A program made the position numbers and the translations under genes. This document shows positions 10,179-23,516 of a DNA stretch of 64,000 nucleotides, piece by piece. The DNA is from Auanema rhodensis (taxonomy: Eukaryota; Nematoda; Chromadorea; Rhabditida; Rhabditidae), in NCBI GenBank assembly GCA_964057225.1, contig OZ059897.1, positions 17,732,001 to 17,796,000 of the forward strand. The letters are read 5' to 3'. Positions within the stretch are counted from its first letter, which is position 1, and each line of letters opens with the position of its first letter. The notes below the pieces were generated by a model. It was given only the letters and a program-made list of their open reading frames with translations. It had not been told where the DNA came from and ran no database searches.

Positions 10179-11933
10179 CACTATACTACATTGAGAAACG
10201 CTTAATACAAAAATTAGTTATGATCGTTTGAAAAATGATGCATTAGTGTATGTTGAGTTTCCATGTACACTCAACATTGCTTCCAAAAAAATTTTGACAA
10301 AAATTTTTTCGAAAAATTTCAAAATAATTTAGCAAAAAGTAGATGTTTTTAGATTCCTTTTTTCAAGGCAAAAACGATGGACAATGTTATTCAACGAAAA
10401 AATTAATTCTTCAGGGTGAAAATCGAGGATATAAGTGTGAACTTATATCAGTTGATATCTCGGTGCATTTTTAAGCTAGCGCAAATCTGATAACACAGAT
10501 CGACGCAGGTTAAAAATCCGCATCGAATGCACTATACTACATTGAGAAACGCTTAATACAAAAACTAGTTATGATCGTTTGAAAAATGATGCATTAGTGT
10601 ATGTTGAGTTTCCATGTACACTCAACATTGCTTCCAAAAACATTTTGACAAAAATTTTTTCGAAAAATTTCAAAATAATTTAGCAAAAAGTAGATGTTTT
10701 TAGATTTCTTTTTTCAAGGCAAAGACGATGGACAATGTTATTCAACGAAAAAATTAATTCTTCAGGGTGAAAATCGAGGATATAAGTGTGAACTTATATC
10801 AGTTGATATCTCGGTGCATTTTTAAGCTAGCGCAAATCTGATAACACAGATCGACGCAGCTCAAAAATCCGCATCGAATGCACTGCACTACATTGAGAAA
10901 CGCTTAATTCAAAAGTTAGTTATGATCGTTTGAAAAATGATGCATTAGTGTATGTTGAGTTTCCATGTACACTCAACATTGCTTCCAAAAACATTTTGAC
11001 AAAAATTTTTTCGAAAAATTTCAAAATAATTTAACAAAAAGTACATTTTTGTAGGTTCCTTTTTTCAAGGCAAAGACGATGGACAATGTTATTCAACGAA
11101 AAAATTAATTCTTCAGGGTGAAAATCGAGGATATAAGTGTGAACTTATATCAGTTGATATCTCGGTGCATTTTTAAGCTAGCGCAAATCTGATAACACAG
11201 ATCGACGCAGCTTAAAAATCCGCATCGAATGCACTGCACTACATTGAGAAACACTTAATACAAAAATTAGTTATGATCGTTTGAAAAATGATGCATTAGT
11301 GTATGTTGAGTTTCCATGTACACTCAACATTGCTTCCAAAAACATTTTGACAAAAATTTTTTCGAAAAATTTCAAAATAATTTAGCAAAAAGTAGATGTT
11401 TTTAGATTTCTTTTTTCAAGGCAAAGACGATGGACAATGTTATTCAACGAAAAAATTAATTCTTCAGGGTGAAAATCGAGGATATAAGTGTGAACTTATA
11501 TCAGTTGATATCTCGGTGCATTTTTAAGCTAGCGCAAATCTGATAACACAGATCGACGCAGCTTAAAAATCCGCATCGAATGCACTATACTACATTGAGA
11601 AACGCTTAATTCAAAAGTTAGTTATGATCGTTTGAAAAATGATGCATTAGTGTATGTTGAGTTTCCATGTACACTCAACATTGCTTCCAAAAACATTTTG
11701 ACAAAAATTTTTTCGAAAAATTTCAAAATAATTTAACAAAAAGTACATTTTTGTAGGTTCCTTTTTTCAAGGCAAAGACGATGGACAATGTTATTCAACG
11801 AAAAAATTAATTCTTCAGGGTGAAAATCGAGGATATAAGTGTGAACTTATATCAGTTGATATCTCGGTGCATTTTTAAGCTAGCGCAAATCTGATAACAC
11901 AGATCGACGCAGCTTAAAAATCCGCATCGAATG
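10179..11933. repeat. F1 then E-C-D-C' block
   Basis: Starts: 10179 (F1 ending in GCAGGTT), 10530 (E, C36, AGATTTC, ends CTCAAAAAT), 10881 (C), 11232 (D, GAAACACTT), 11583 (C'). The right-arm variant at the end of one unit predicts the 5' type of the next: CTCAAAAAT precedes GC at 5-6 and T29. The true exchange unit therefore spans the arbitrary monomer boundary. The E-C-D-C' order returns at 15093, 13 monomers away. Confidence 0.85.
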
Positions 11934-13337
11934 CACTATACTACATTGAGAAACGCTTAATACAAAAATTAGTTATGATCGTTTGAAAAATGATGCATTA
12001 GTGTATGTTGAGTTTCCATGTACACTCAACATTGCTTCCAAAAAAATTTTGACAAAAATTTTTTCGAAAAATTTCAAAATAATTTAGCAAAAAGTAGATG
12101 TTTTTAGATTCCTTTTTTCAAGGCAAAAACGATGGACAATGTTATTCAACGAAAAAATTAATTCTTCAGGGTGAAAATCGAGGATATAAGTGTGAACTTA
12201 TATCAGTTGATATCTCGGTGCATTTTTAAGCTAGCGCAAATCTGATAACACAGATCGACGCAGCTTAAAAATCCGCATCGAATGCACTATACTACATTGA
12301 GAAACGCTTAATACAAAAATTAGTTATGATCGTTTGAAAAATGATGCATTAGTGTATGTTGAGTTTCCATGTACACTCAACATTGCTTCCAAAAAAATTT
12401 TGACAAAAATTTTTTCGAAAAATTTCAAAATAATTTAGCAAAAAGTAGATGTTTTTAGATTCCTTTTTCCAAGGCAAAGACGATGGACAATGTTATTCAA
12501 CGAAAAAATTAATTCTTCAGGGTGAAAATCGAGGATATAAGTGTGAACTTATATCAGTTGATATCTCGGTGCATTTTTAAGCTAGCGCAAATCTGATAAC
12601 ACAGATCGACGCAGCTTAAAAATCCGCATCGAATGCACTATACTACATTGAGAAACGCTTAATACAAAAATTAGTTATGATCGTTTGAAAAATGATGCAT
12701 TAGTGTATGTTGAGTTTCCATGTACACTCAACATTGCTTCCAAAAAAATTTTGACAAAAATTTTTTCGAAAAATTTCAAAATAATTTAGCAAAAAGTAGA
12801 TGTTTTTAGATTCCTTTTTTCAAGGCAAAAACGATGGACAATGTTATTCAACGAAAAAATTAATTCTTCAGGGTGAAAATCGAGGATATAAGTGTGAACT
12901 TATATCAGTTGATATCTCGGTGCATTTTTAAGCTAGCGCAAATCTGATAACACAGATCGACGCAGCTTAAAAATCCGCATCGAATGCACTATACTACATT
13001 GAGAAACGCTTAATACAAAAATTAGTTATGATCGTTTGAAAAATGATGCATTAGTGTATGTTGAGTTTCCATGTACACTCAACATTGCTTCCAAAAAAAT
13101 TTTGACAAAACTTTTTTCGAAAAATTTCAAAATAATTTAGCAAAAAGTAGATGTTTTTAGATTCCTTTTTTCAAGGCAAAGACGATGGACAATGTTATTC
13201 AACGAAAAAATTAATTCATCAGGGTGAAAATCGAGGATATAAGTGTGAACTTATATCAGTTGATATCTCGGTGCATTTTTAAGCTAGCGCAAATCTGATA
13301 ACACAGATCGACACAGCTTAAAAATCCGCATCGAATG
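11934..13337. repeat. F1 F0 F1 plus AAAACTTTTTT variant
   Basis: Starts at 11934 (F1), 12285 (F0 with a private CTTTTTCCAAGG), 12636 (F1) and 12987. The last unit has ACAAAACTTTTTT where others have ACAAAAATTTTTT, plus CATCAG (A232) and GACACAGCTT. It introduces a variant cluster that continues in the next block. Confidence 0.85.
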
Positions 13338-14741
13338 CACTATACTACATTGAGAAACGCTTAATACAAAAATTAGTTATGATCGTTTGAAAAATGATGC
13401 ATTAGTGTATGTTGAGTTTCCATGTACACTCAACATTGCTTCCAAAAAAATTTTGACAAAACTTTTTTCGAAAAATTTCAAAATAATTTAGCAAAAAGTA
13501 GATGTTTTTAGATTCCTTTTTTCAAGGCAAAGACGATGGACAATGTTATTCAACGAAAAAATTAATTCATCAGGGTGAAAATCGAGGATATAAGTGTGAA
13601 CTTATATCAGTTGATATCTCGGTGCATTTTTAAGCTAGCGCAAATCTGATAACACAGATCGACGCAGGTTAAAAATCCGCATCGAATGCACTATACTACA
13701 TTGAGAAACGCTTAATACAAAAACTAGTTATGATCGTTTGAAAAATGATGCATTAGTGTATGTTGAGTTTCCATGTACACTCAACATTGCTTCCAAAAAC
13801 ATTTTGACAAAAATTTTTTCGAAAAATTTCAAAATAATTTAGCAAAAAGTAGATGTTTTTAGATTTCTTTTTTCAAGGCAAAGACGATGGACAATGTTAT
13901 TCAACGAAAAAATTAATTCTTCAGGGTGAAAATCGAGGATATAAGTGTGAACTTATATCAGTTGATATCTCGGTGCATTTTTAAGCTAGCGCAAATCTGA
14001 TAACACAGATCGACGCAGCTCAAAAATCCGCATCGAATGCACTGCACTACATTGAGAAACGCTTAATTCAAAAGTTAGTTATGATCGTTTGAAAAATGAT
14101 GCATTAGTGTATGTTGAGTTTCCATGTACACTCAACATTGCTTCCAAAAACATTTTGACAAAAATTTTTTCGAAAAATTTCAAAATAATTTAACAAAAAG
14201 TACATTTTTGTAGGTTCCTTTTTTCAAGGCAAAGACGATGGACAATGTTATTCAACGAAAAAATTAATTCTTCAGGGTGAAAATCGAGGATATAAGTGTG
14301 AACTTATATCAGTTGATATCTCGGTGCATTTTTAAGCTAGCGCAAATCTGATAACACAGATCGACGCAGCTTAAAAATCCGCATCGAATGCACTGCACTA
14401 CATTGAGAAACACTTAATACAAAAATTAGTTATGATCGTTTGAAAAATGATGCATTAGTGTATGTTGAGTTTCCATGTACACTCAACATTGCTTCCAAAA
14501 ACATTTTGACAAAAATTTTTTCGAAAAATTTCAAAATAATTTAACAAAAAGTACATTTTTGTAGGTTCCTTTTTTCAAGGCAAAGACGATGGACAATGTT
14601 ATTCAACGAAAAAATTAATTCATCAGGGTGAAAATCGAGGATATAAGTGTGAACTTATATCAGTTGATATCTCGGTGCATTTTTAAGCTAGCGCAAATCT
14701 GATAACACAGATCGACACAGCTTAAAAATCCGCATCGAATG
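13338..14741. repeat. 4-monomer block: AAAACTTTTTT unit, E, C, mosaic D
   Basis: Starts 13338 (AAAACTTTTTT, CATCAG, GCAGGTT), 13689 (E), 14040 (C) and 14391. The last unit is a mosaic: it begins as D (GC at 5-6, GAAACACTT), has the C-type GTACATTTTTGTAGG middle, and ends with the CATCAG plus GACACAGCTT signature of the unit at 12987. It is a natural seam for the 4-unit repeat that follows. Confidence 0.85.
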
Positions 14742-16847
14742 CACTATACTACATTGAGAAACGCTTAATACAAAAATTAGTTATGATCGTTTGAAAAATG
14801 ATGCATTAGTGTATGTTGAGTTTCCATGTACACTCAACATTGCTTCCAAAAAAATTTTGACAAAACTTTTTTCGAAAAATTTCAAAATAATTTAGCAAAA
14901 AGTAGATGTTTTTAGATTCCTTTTTTCAAGGCAAAGACGATGGACAATGTTATTCAACGAAAAAATTAATTCATCAGGGTGAAAATCGAGGATATAAGTG
15001 TGAACTTATATCAGTTGATATCTCGGTGCATTTTTAAGCTAGCGCAAATCTGATAACACAGATCGACGCAGGTTAAAAATCCGCATCGAATGCACTATAC
15101 TACATTGAGAAACGCTTAATACAAAAACTAGTTATGATCGTTTGAAAAATGATGCATTAGTGTATGTTGAGTTTCCATGTACACTCAACATTGCTTCCAA
15201 AAACATTTTGACAAAAATTTTTTCGAAAAATTTCAAAATAATTTAGCAAAAAGTAGATGTTTTTAGATTTCTTTTTTCAAGGCAAAGACGATGGACAATG
15301 TTATTCAACGAAAAAATTAATTCTTCAGGGTGAAAATCGAGGATATAAGTGTGAACTTATATCAGTTGATATCTCGGTGCATTTTTAAGCTAGCGCAAAT
15401 CTGATAACACAGATCGACGCAGCTCAAAAATCCGCATCGAATGCACTGCACTACATTGAGAAACGCTTAATTCAAAAGTTAGTTATGATCGTTTGAAAAA
15501 TGATGCATTAGTGTATGTTGAGTTTCCATGTACACTCAACATTGCTTCCAAAAACATTTTGACAAAAATTTTTTCGAAAAATTTCAAAATAATTTAACAA
15601 AAAGTACATTTTTGTAGGTTCCTTTTTTCAAGGCAAAGACGATGGACAATGTTATTCAACGAAAAAATTAATTCTTCAGGGTGAAAATCGAGGATATAAG
15701 TGTGAACTTATATCAGTTGATATCTCGGTGCATTTTTAAGCTAGCGCAAATCTGATAACACAGATCGACGCAGCTTAAAAATCCGCATCGAATGCACTGC
15801 ACTACATTGAGAAACACTTAATACAAAAATTAGTTATGATCGTTTGAAAAATGATGCATTAGTGTATGTTGAGTTTCCATGTACACTCAACATTGCTTCC
15901 AAAAACATTTTGACAAAAATTTTTTCGAAAAATTTCAAAATAATTTAGCAAAAAGTAGATGTTTTTAGATTTCTTTTTTCAAGGCAAAGACGATGGACAA
16001 TGTTATTCAACGAAAAAATTAATTCTTCAGGGTGAAAATCGAGGATATAAGTGTGAACTTATATCAGTTGATATCTCGGTGCATTTTTAAGCTAGCGCAA
16101 ATCTGATAACACAGATCGACGCAGCTTAAAAATCCGCATCGAATGCACTATACTACATTGAGAAACGCTTAATTCAAAAGTTAGTTATGATCGTTTGAAA
16201 AATGATGCATTAGTGTATGTTGAGTTTCCATGTACACTCAACATTGCTTCCAAAAACATTTTGACAAAAATTTTTTCGAAAAATTTCAAAATAATTTAAC
16301 AAAAAGTACATTTTTGTAGGTTCCTTTTTTCAAGGCAAAGACGATGGACAATGTTATTCAACGAAAAAATTAATTCTTCAGGGTGAAAATCGAGGATATA
16401 AGTGTGAACTTATATCAGTTGATATCTCGGTGCATTTTTAAGCTAGCGCAAATCTGATAACACAGATCGACGCAGCTTAAAAATCCGCATCGAATGCACT
16501 GCACTACATTGAGAAACACTTAATACAAAAATTAGTTATGATCGTTTGAAAAATGATGCATTAGTGTATGTTGAGTTTCCATGTACACTCAACATTGCTT
16601 CCAAAAACATTTTGACAAAAATTTTTTCGAAAAATTTCAAAATAATTTAGCAAAAAGTAGATGTTTTTAGATTTCTTTTTTCAAGGCAAAGACGATGGAC
16701 AATGTTATTCAACGAAAAAATTAATTCTTCAGGGTGAAAATCGAGGATATAAGTGTGAACTTATATCAGTTGATATATCGGTGCATTTTTAAGCTAGCGC
16801 AAATCTGATAACACAGATCGACGCAGCTTAAAAATCCGCATCGAATG
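14742..16847. repeat. Second AAAACTTTTTT-E-C block, then D C' D
   Basis: Starts 14742 (AAAACTTTTTT, CATCAG, G331), 15093 (E), 15444 (C), 15795 (D), 16146 (C'), 16497 (D with A281). The first three repeat 13338-14390 at an offset of 1,404 bp (four monomers). E-C-D-C' repeats 10530-11933 at 4,563 bp (13 monomers). Two nested exchanges are implied. Confidence 0.85.
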
Positions 16848-17198
16848 CACTATACTACATTGAGAAACGCTTAATACAAAAATTAGTTATGATCGTTTGA
16901 AAAATGATGCATTAGTGTATGTTGAGTTTCCATGTACACTCAACATTGCTTCCAAAAACATTTTGACAAAAATTTTTTCGAAAAATTTCAAAATAATTTT
17001 GCAAAAAGTAGATGTTTTCAGATTTTTTTTTTCAAGGCAAAGACGATGGACAATGTTATTGAACGAAAAAATTAATTCTTCAGGGTGAAAATCGAGGATA
17101 TAAGTGTGAACTTATATCAGTTGATATCTCGGTGCATTTTTAAGCTAGCGCAAATCTGATAACACAGATCGACGCAGCTTACAAATCCGCATCGAATG
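16848..17198 (+). repeat. G-type monomer with opened frame
   Basis: First G unit: T153 turns TTTAGCAAAA into TTTTGCAAAA and C172 gives GTTTTCAGA, followed by an unbroken T run. The TAG that stops the frame beginning at TTG (16897) is lost, leaving a 63-codon frame ending at TGA 17086-17088. There is no upstream ATG and the frame lies entirely in repeat DNA, so I do not call a gene. Private GTTATTGAACG distinguishes this copy. Confidence 0.85.
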
Positions 17199-19304
17199 CA
17201 CTATACTACATTGAGAAACGCTTAATACAAAAATTAGTTATGATCGTTTGAAAAATGATGCATTAGTGTATGTTGAGTTTCCATGTACACTCAACATTGC
17301 TTCCAAAAACATTATGACAAAAATTTTTTCGAAAAATTTCAAAATAATTTAGCAAAAAGTAGATGTTTTTAGATTCCTTTTTTCAAGGCAAAGACGATGG
17401 ACAATGTTATTCAACGAAAAAAACAATTCTTCAGGGTGAAAATCGAGGATATAAGTGTGAACTTATATCAGTTGATATATCGGTGCATTTTTAAGCTAGC
17501 GCAAATCTGATAACACAGATCGACGCAGCTTACAAATCCGCATCGAATGCACTATACTACATTGAGAAACGCTTAATACAAAAATTAGTTATGATCGTTT
17601 GAAAAATGATGCATTAGTGTATGTTGAGTTTCCATGTACACTCAACATTGCTTCCAAAAAAATTTTGACAAAAATTTTTTCGAAAAATTTCAAAATAATT
17701 TAGCAAAAAGTAGATGTTTTTAGATTCCTTTTTTCAAGGCAAAGACGATGGACAATGTTATTCAACGAAAAAATTAATTCTTCAGGGTGAAAATCGAGGA
17801 TATAAGTGTGAACTTATATCAGTTGATATCTCGGTGCATTTTTAAGCTAGCGCAAATCTGATAACACAGATCGACGCAGCTTAAAAATCCGCATCGAATG
17901 CACTATACTACATTGAGAAACGCTTAATACAAAAATTAGTTATGATCGTTTGAAAAATGATGCATTAGTGTATGTTGAGTTTCCATGTACACTCAATATT
18001 GCTTCCAAAAAAATTTTGACAAAAATTTTTTCGAAAAATTTCAAAATAATTTAGCAAAAAGTAGATGTTTTTAGATTCCTTTTTTCAAGGCAAAGACGAT
18101 GGACAATGTTATTCAACGAAAAAAACAATTCTTCAGGGTGAAAATCGAGGATATAAGTGTGAACTTATATCAGTTGATATATCGGTGCATTTTTAAGCTA
18201 GCGCAAATCTGATAACACAGATCGACGCAGCTTACAAATCCGCATCGAATGCACTATACTACATTGAGAAACGCTTAATACAAAAATTAGTTATGATCGT
18301 TTGAAAAATGATGCATTAGTGTATGTTGAGTTTCCATGTACACTCAACATTGCTTCCAAAAAAATTTTGACAAAAATTTTTTCGAAAAATTTCAAAATAA
18401 TTTAGCAAAAAGTAGATGTTTTTAGATTCCTTTTTTCAAGGCAAAGACGATGGACAATGTTATTCAACGAAAAAATTAATTCTTCAGGGTGAAAATCGAG
18501 GATATAAGTGTGAACTTATATCAGTTGATATCTCGGTGCATTTTTAAGCTAGCGCAAATCTGATAACACAGATCGACGCAGCTTAAAAATCCGCATCGAA
18601 TGCACTATACTACATTGAGAAACGCTTAATACAAAAATTAGTTATGATCGTTTGAAAAATGATGCATTAGTGTATGTTGAGTTTCCATGTACACTCAACA
18701 TTGCTTCCAAAAAAATTTTGACAAAAATTTTTTCGAAAAATTTCAAAATAATTTAGCAAAAAGTAGATGTTTTTAGATTCCTTTTTTCAAGGCAAAAACG
18801 ATGGACAATGTTATTCAACGAAAAAATTAATTCTTCAGGGTGAAAATCGAGGATATAAGTGTGAACTTATATCAGTTGATATCTCGGTGCATTTTTAAGC
18901 TAGCGCAAATCTGATAACACAGATCGACGCAGCTTAAAAATCCGCATCGAATGCACTATACTACATTGAGAAACGCTTAATACAAAAATTAGTTATGATC
19001 GTTTGAAAAATGATGCATTAGTGTATGTTGAGTTTCCATGTACACTCAACATTGCTTCCAAAAAAATTTTGACAAAAATTTTTTCGAAAAATTTCAAAAT
19101 AATTTAGCAAAAAGTAGATGTTTTTAGATTCCTTCTTTCAAGGCAAAGACGATGGACAATGTTATTCAACGAAAAAATTAATTCATCAGGGTGAAAATCG
19201 AGGATATAAGTGTGAACTTATATCAGTTGATATCTCGGTGCATTTTTAAGCTAGCGCAAATCTGATAACACAGATCGACGCACGTTAAAAATCCGCATCG
19301 AATG

Positions 19305-20708
19305 CACTATACTACATTGAGAAACGCTTAATACAAAAACTAGTTATGATCGTTTGAAAAATGATGCATTAGTGTATGTTGAGTTTCCATGTACACTCAA
19401 CATTGCTTCCAAAAACATTTTGACAAAAATTTTTTCGAAAAATTTCAAAATAATTTAGCAAAAAGTAGATGTTTTTAGATTTCTTTTTTCAAGGCAAAGA
19501 CGATGGACAATGTTATTCAACGAAAAAATTAATTCTTCAGGGTGAAAATCGAGGATATAAGTGTGAACTTATATCAGTTGATATCTCGGTGCATTTTTAA
19601 GCTAGCGCAAATCTGATAACACAGATCGACGCAGCTCAAAAATCCGCATCAAATGCACTGCACTACATTGAGAAACGCTTAATTCAAAAGTTAGTTATGA
19701 TCGTTTGAAAAATGATGCATTAGTGTATGTTGAGTTTCCATGTACACTCAACATTGCTTCCAAAAACATTTTGACAAAAATTTTTTCGAAAAATTTCAAA
19801 ATAATTTAACAAAAAGTACATTTTTGTAGGTCCCTTTTTTCAAGGCAAAGACGATGGACAATGTTATTCAACGAAAAAATTAATTCATCAGGGTGAAAAT
19901 CGAGGATATAAGTGTGAACTTATATCAGTTGATATCTCGGTGCATTTTTAAGCTAGCGCAAATCTGATAACACAGATCGACGCAGGTTAAAAATCCGCAT
20001 CGAATGCACTATACTACATTGAGAAACGCTTAATACAAAAACTAGTTATGATCGTTTGAAAAATGATGCATTAGTGTATGTTGAGTTTCCATGTACACTC
20101 AACATTGCTTCCAAAAACATTTTGACAAAAATTTTTTCGAAAAATTTCAAAATAATTTAGCAAAAAGTAGATGTTTTTAGATTTCTTTTTTCAAGGCAAA
20201 GACGATGGACAATGTTATTCAACGAAAAAATTAATTCTTCAGGGTGAAAATCGAGGATATAAGTGTGAACTTATATCAGTTGATATCTCGGTGCATTTTT
20301 AAGCTAGCGCAAATCTGATAACACAGATCGACGCAGCTCAAAAATCCGCATCAAATGCACTGCACTACATTGAGAAACGCTTAATTCAAAAGTTAGTTAT
20401 GATCGTTTGAAAAATGATGCATTAGTGTATGTTGAGTTTCCATGTACACTCAACATTGCTTCCAAAAACATTTTGACAAAAATTTTTTCGAAAAATTTCA
20501 AAATAATTTAACAAAAAGTACATTTTTGTAGGTCCCTTTTTTCAAGGCAAAGACGATGGACAATGTTATTCAACGAAAAAATTAATTCTTCAGGGTGAAA
20601 ATCGAGGATATAAGTGTGAACTTATATCAGTTGATATCTCGGTGCATTTTTAAGCTAGCGCAAATCTGATAACACAGATCGACGCAGCTTAAAAATCCGC
20701 ATCGAATG
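19305..20708. repeat. Two-monomer tandem duplication (E C E C)
   Basis: 19305-20006 and 20007-20708 share E then C order, the rare seam CATCAAATGCACTGCAC (A347) and the rare GTAGGTCCC in the C unit. The C unit at 19656 switches to CATCAG and GCAGGTT in its 3' part, while the one at 20358 keeps CTTCAG. That places the exchange point between about offsets 180 and 230 of the unit. Confidence 0.85.
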
Positions 20709-21059
20709 CACTGCACTACATTGAGAAACACTTAATACAAAAATTAGTTATGATCGTTTGAAAAATGATGCATTAGTGTATGTTGAGTTTCCATGTACAC
20801 TCAACATTGCTTCCAAAAACATTTTGACAAAAATTTTTTCGAAAAATTTCAAAATAATTTAGCAAAAAGTAGATGTTTTTAGATTTCTTTTTTCAAGGCA
20901 AAGACGATGGACAATGTTATTCAACGAAAAAATTAATTCTTCAGGGTGAAAATCGAGGATATAAGTGTGAACTTATATCAGTTGATATATCGGTGCATTT
21001 TTAAGCTAGCGCAAATCTGATAACACAGATCGACGCAGCTTAAAAATCCGCATCGAATG

Positions 21060-23165
21060 CACTATACTACATTGAGAAACGCTTAATACAAAAATTAGTT
21101 ATGATCGTTTGAAAAATGATGCATTAGTGTATGTTGAGTTTCCATGTACACTCAACATTGCTTCCAAAAAAATTTTGACAAAAATTTTTTCGAAAAATTT
21201 CAAAATAATTTAGCAAAAAGTAGATGTTTTTAGATTCCTTTTTTCAAGGCAAAGACGATGGACAATGTTATTCAACGAAAAAATTAATTCTTCAGGGTGA
21301 AAATCGAGGATATAAGTGTGAACTTATATCAGTTGATATCTCGGTGCATTTTTAAGCTAGCGCAAATCTGATAACACAGATCGACGCAGCTTAAAAATCC
21401 GCATCGAATGCACTATACTACATTGAGAAACGCTTAATACAAAAATTAGTTATGATCGTTTGAAAAATGATGCATTAGTGTATGTTGAGTTTCCATGTAC
21501 ACTCAATATTGCTTCCAAAAAAATTTTGACAAAAATTTTTTCGAAAAATTTCAAAATAATTTAGCAAAAAGTAGATGTTTTTAGATTCCTTTTTTCAAGG
21601 CAAAGACGATGGACAATGTTATTCAACGAAAAAAACAATTCTTCAGGGTGAAAATCGAGGATATAAGTGTGAACTTATATCAGTTGATATATCGGTGCAT
21701 TTTTAAGCTAGCGCAAATCTGATAACACAGATCGACGCAGCTTACAAATCCGCATCGAATGCACTATACTACATTGAGAAACGCTTAATACAAAAATTAG
21801 TTATGATCGTTTGAAAAATGATGCATTAGTGTATGTTGAGTTTCCATGTACACTCAACATTGCTTCCAAAAAAATTTTGACAAAAATTTTTTCGAAAAAT
21901 TTCAAAATAATTTAGCAAAAAGTAGATGTTTTTAGATTCCTTTTTTCAAGGCAAAAACGATGGACAATGTTATTCAACGAAAAAATTAATTCTTCAGGGT
22001 GAAAATCGAGGATATAAGTGTGAACTTATATCAGTTGATATCTCGGTGCATTTTTAAGCTAGCGCAAATCTGATAACACAGATCGACGCAGCTTAAAAAT
22101 CCGCATCGAATGCACTATACTACATTGAGAAACGCTTAATACAAAAATTAGTTATGATCGTTTGAAAAATGATGCATTAGTGTATGTTGAGTTTCCATGT
22201 ACACTCAACATTGCTTCCAAAAAAATTTTGACAAAAATTTTTTCGAAAAATTTCAAAATAATTTAGCAAAAAGTAGATGTTTTTAGATTTCTTTTTTCAA
22301 GGCAAAGACGATGGACAATGTTATTCAACGAAAAAATTAATTCATCAGGGTGAAAATCGAGGATATAAGTGTGAACTTATATCAGTTGATATCTCGGTGC
22401 ATTTTTAAGCTAGCGCAAATCTGATAACACAGATCGACGCAGGTTAAAAATCCGCATCGAATGCACTATACTACATTGAGAAACGCTTAATACAAAAATT
22501 AGTTATGATCGTTTGAAAAATGATGCATTAGTGTATGTTGAGTTTCCATGTACACTCAACATTGCTTCCAAAAAAATTTTGACAAAAATTTTTTCGAAAA
22601 ATTTCAAAATAATTTAGCAAAAAGTAGATGTTTTTAGATTCCTTTTTTCAAGGCAAAGACGATGGACAATGTTATTCAACGAAAAAATTAATTCTTCAGG
22701 GTGAAAATCGAGGATATAAGTGTGAACTTATATCAGTTGATATCTCGGTGCATTTTTAAGCTAGCGCAAATCTGATAACACAGATCGACGCAGCTTAAAA
22801 ATCCGCATCGAATGCACTATACTACATTGAGAAACGCTTAATACAAAAATTAGTTATGATCGTTTGAAAAATGATGCATTAGTGTATGTTGAGTTTCCAT
22901 GTACACTCAACATTGCTTCCAAAAAAATTTTGACAAAAATTTTTTCGAAAAATTTCAAAATAATTTAGCAAAAAGTAGATGTTTTTAGATTCCTTTTTTC
23001 AAGGCAAAGATGATGGACAATGTTATTCAACGAAAAAATTAATTCTTCAGGGTGAAAATCGAGGATATAAGTGTGAACTTATATCAGTTGATATCTCGGT
23101 GCATTTTTAAGCTAGCGCAAATCTGATAACACAGATCGACGCAGGTTAAAAATCCGCATCGAATG
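21060..23165. repeat. F0 I F1 X F0 F2 block
   Basis: Starts 21060 (F0), 21411 (I), 21762 (F1), 22113 (X with AGATTTC), 22464 (F0), 22815 (F2, GGCAAAGATGATGG, ends GCAGGTT). It looks like a shortened higher-order repeat lacking G, H and E-C-D. The final F0-F2 pair leads into a G monomer. Confidence 0.8.
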
Positions 23166-23516
23166 CACTATACTACATTGAGAAACGCTTAATACAAAAA
23201 TTAGTTATGATCGTTTGAAAAATGATGCATTAGTGTATGTTGAGTTTCCATGTACACTCAACATTGCTTCCAAAAACATTTTGACAAAAATTTTTTCGAA
23301 AAATTTCAAAATAATTTTGCAAAAAGTAGATGTTTTCAGATTTTTTTTTTCAAGGCAAAGACGATGGACAATGTTATTCAACGAAAAAATTAATTCTTCA
23401 GGGTGAAAATCGAGGATATAAGTGTGAACTTATATCAGTTGATATCTCGGTGCATTTTTAAGCTAGCGCAAATCTGATAACACAGATCGACGCAGCTTAA
23501 AAATCCGCATCGAATG
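23166..23516 (+). repeat. G-type monomer
   Basis: Carries T153, C172 and the uninterrupted T run after CAGATT. The 63-codon TTG-initiated frame (23215-23406) is not judged to be coding. It follows an F2 unit and precedes D, unlike the H that usually follows G. Confidence 0.85.

Larger units (their letters stand above)
16848..21059. repeat. Higher-order repeat copy a (G H F0 I F0 F1 X E C E C D)
   Basis: Twelve monomers at 16848 (G), 17199 (H), 17550 (F0), 17901 (I), 18252 (F0), 18603 (F1), 18954 (X-like, ends GCACGTT), 19305 (E), 19656 (C), 20007 (E), 20358 (C), 20709 (D). Removing the extra E-C pair leaves the order G H F0 I F0 F1 X E C D, which recurs imperfectly at 24570, 28782 and, without G, at 32994. 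This is the clearest higher-order unit in the window, about 10 monomers or 3.5 kb. Confidence 0.85.

Noticed and set aside
12987-13337. Hammerhead ribozyme core: CATCAG monomers contain CTGATGA on the minus strand
   Set aside because: The motif comes from a single substitution (CTTCAG to CATCAG) in a minority of monomers. The sequence between it and the next GAAA does not form a stem II, and no matching cleavage-site arm is apparent.
16897-17088. 63-codon reading frame repeated in 15 monomers as a possible small protein
   Set aside because: It starts at TTG with no upstream ATG, exists only in monomers that lost a TAG, has no recognisable domain, and lies wholly inside satellite repeats. Identity between copies is explained by repeat homogenisation.
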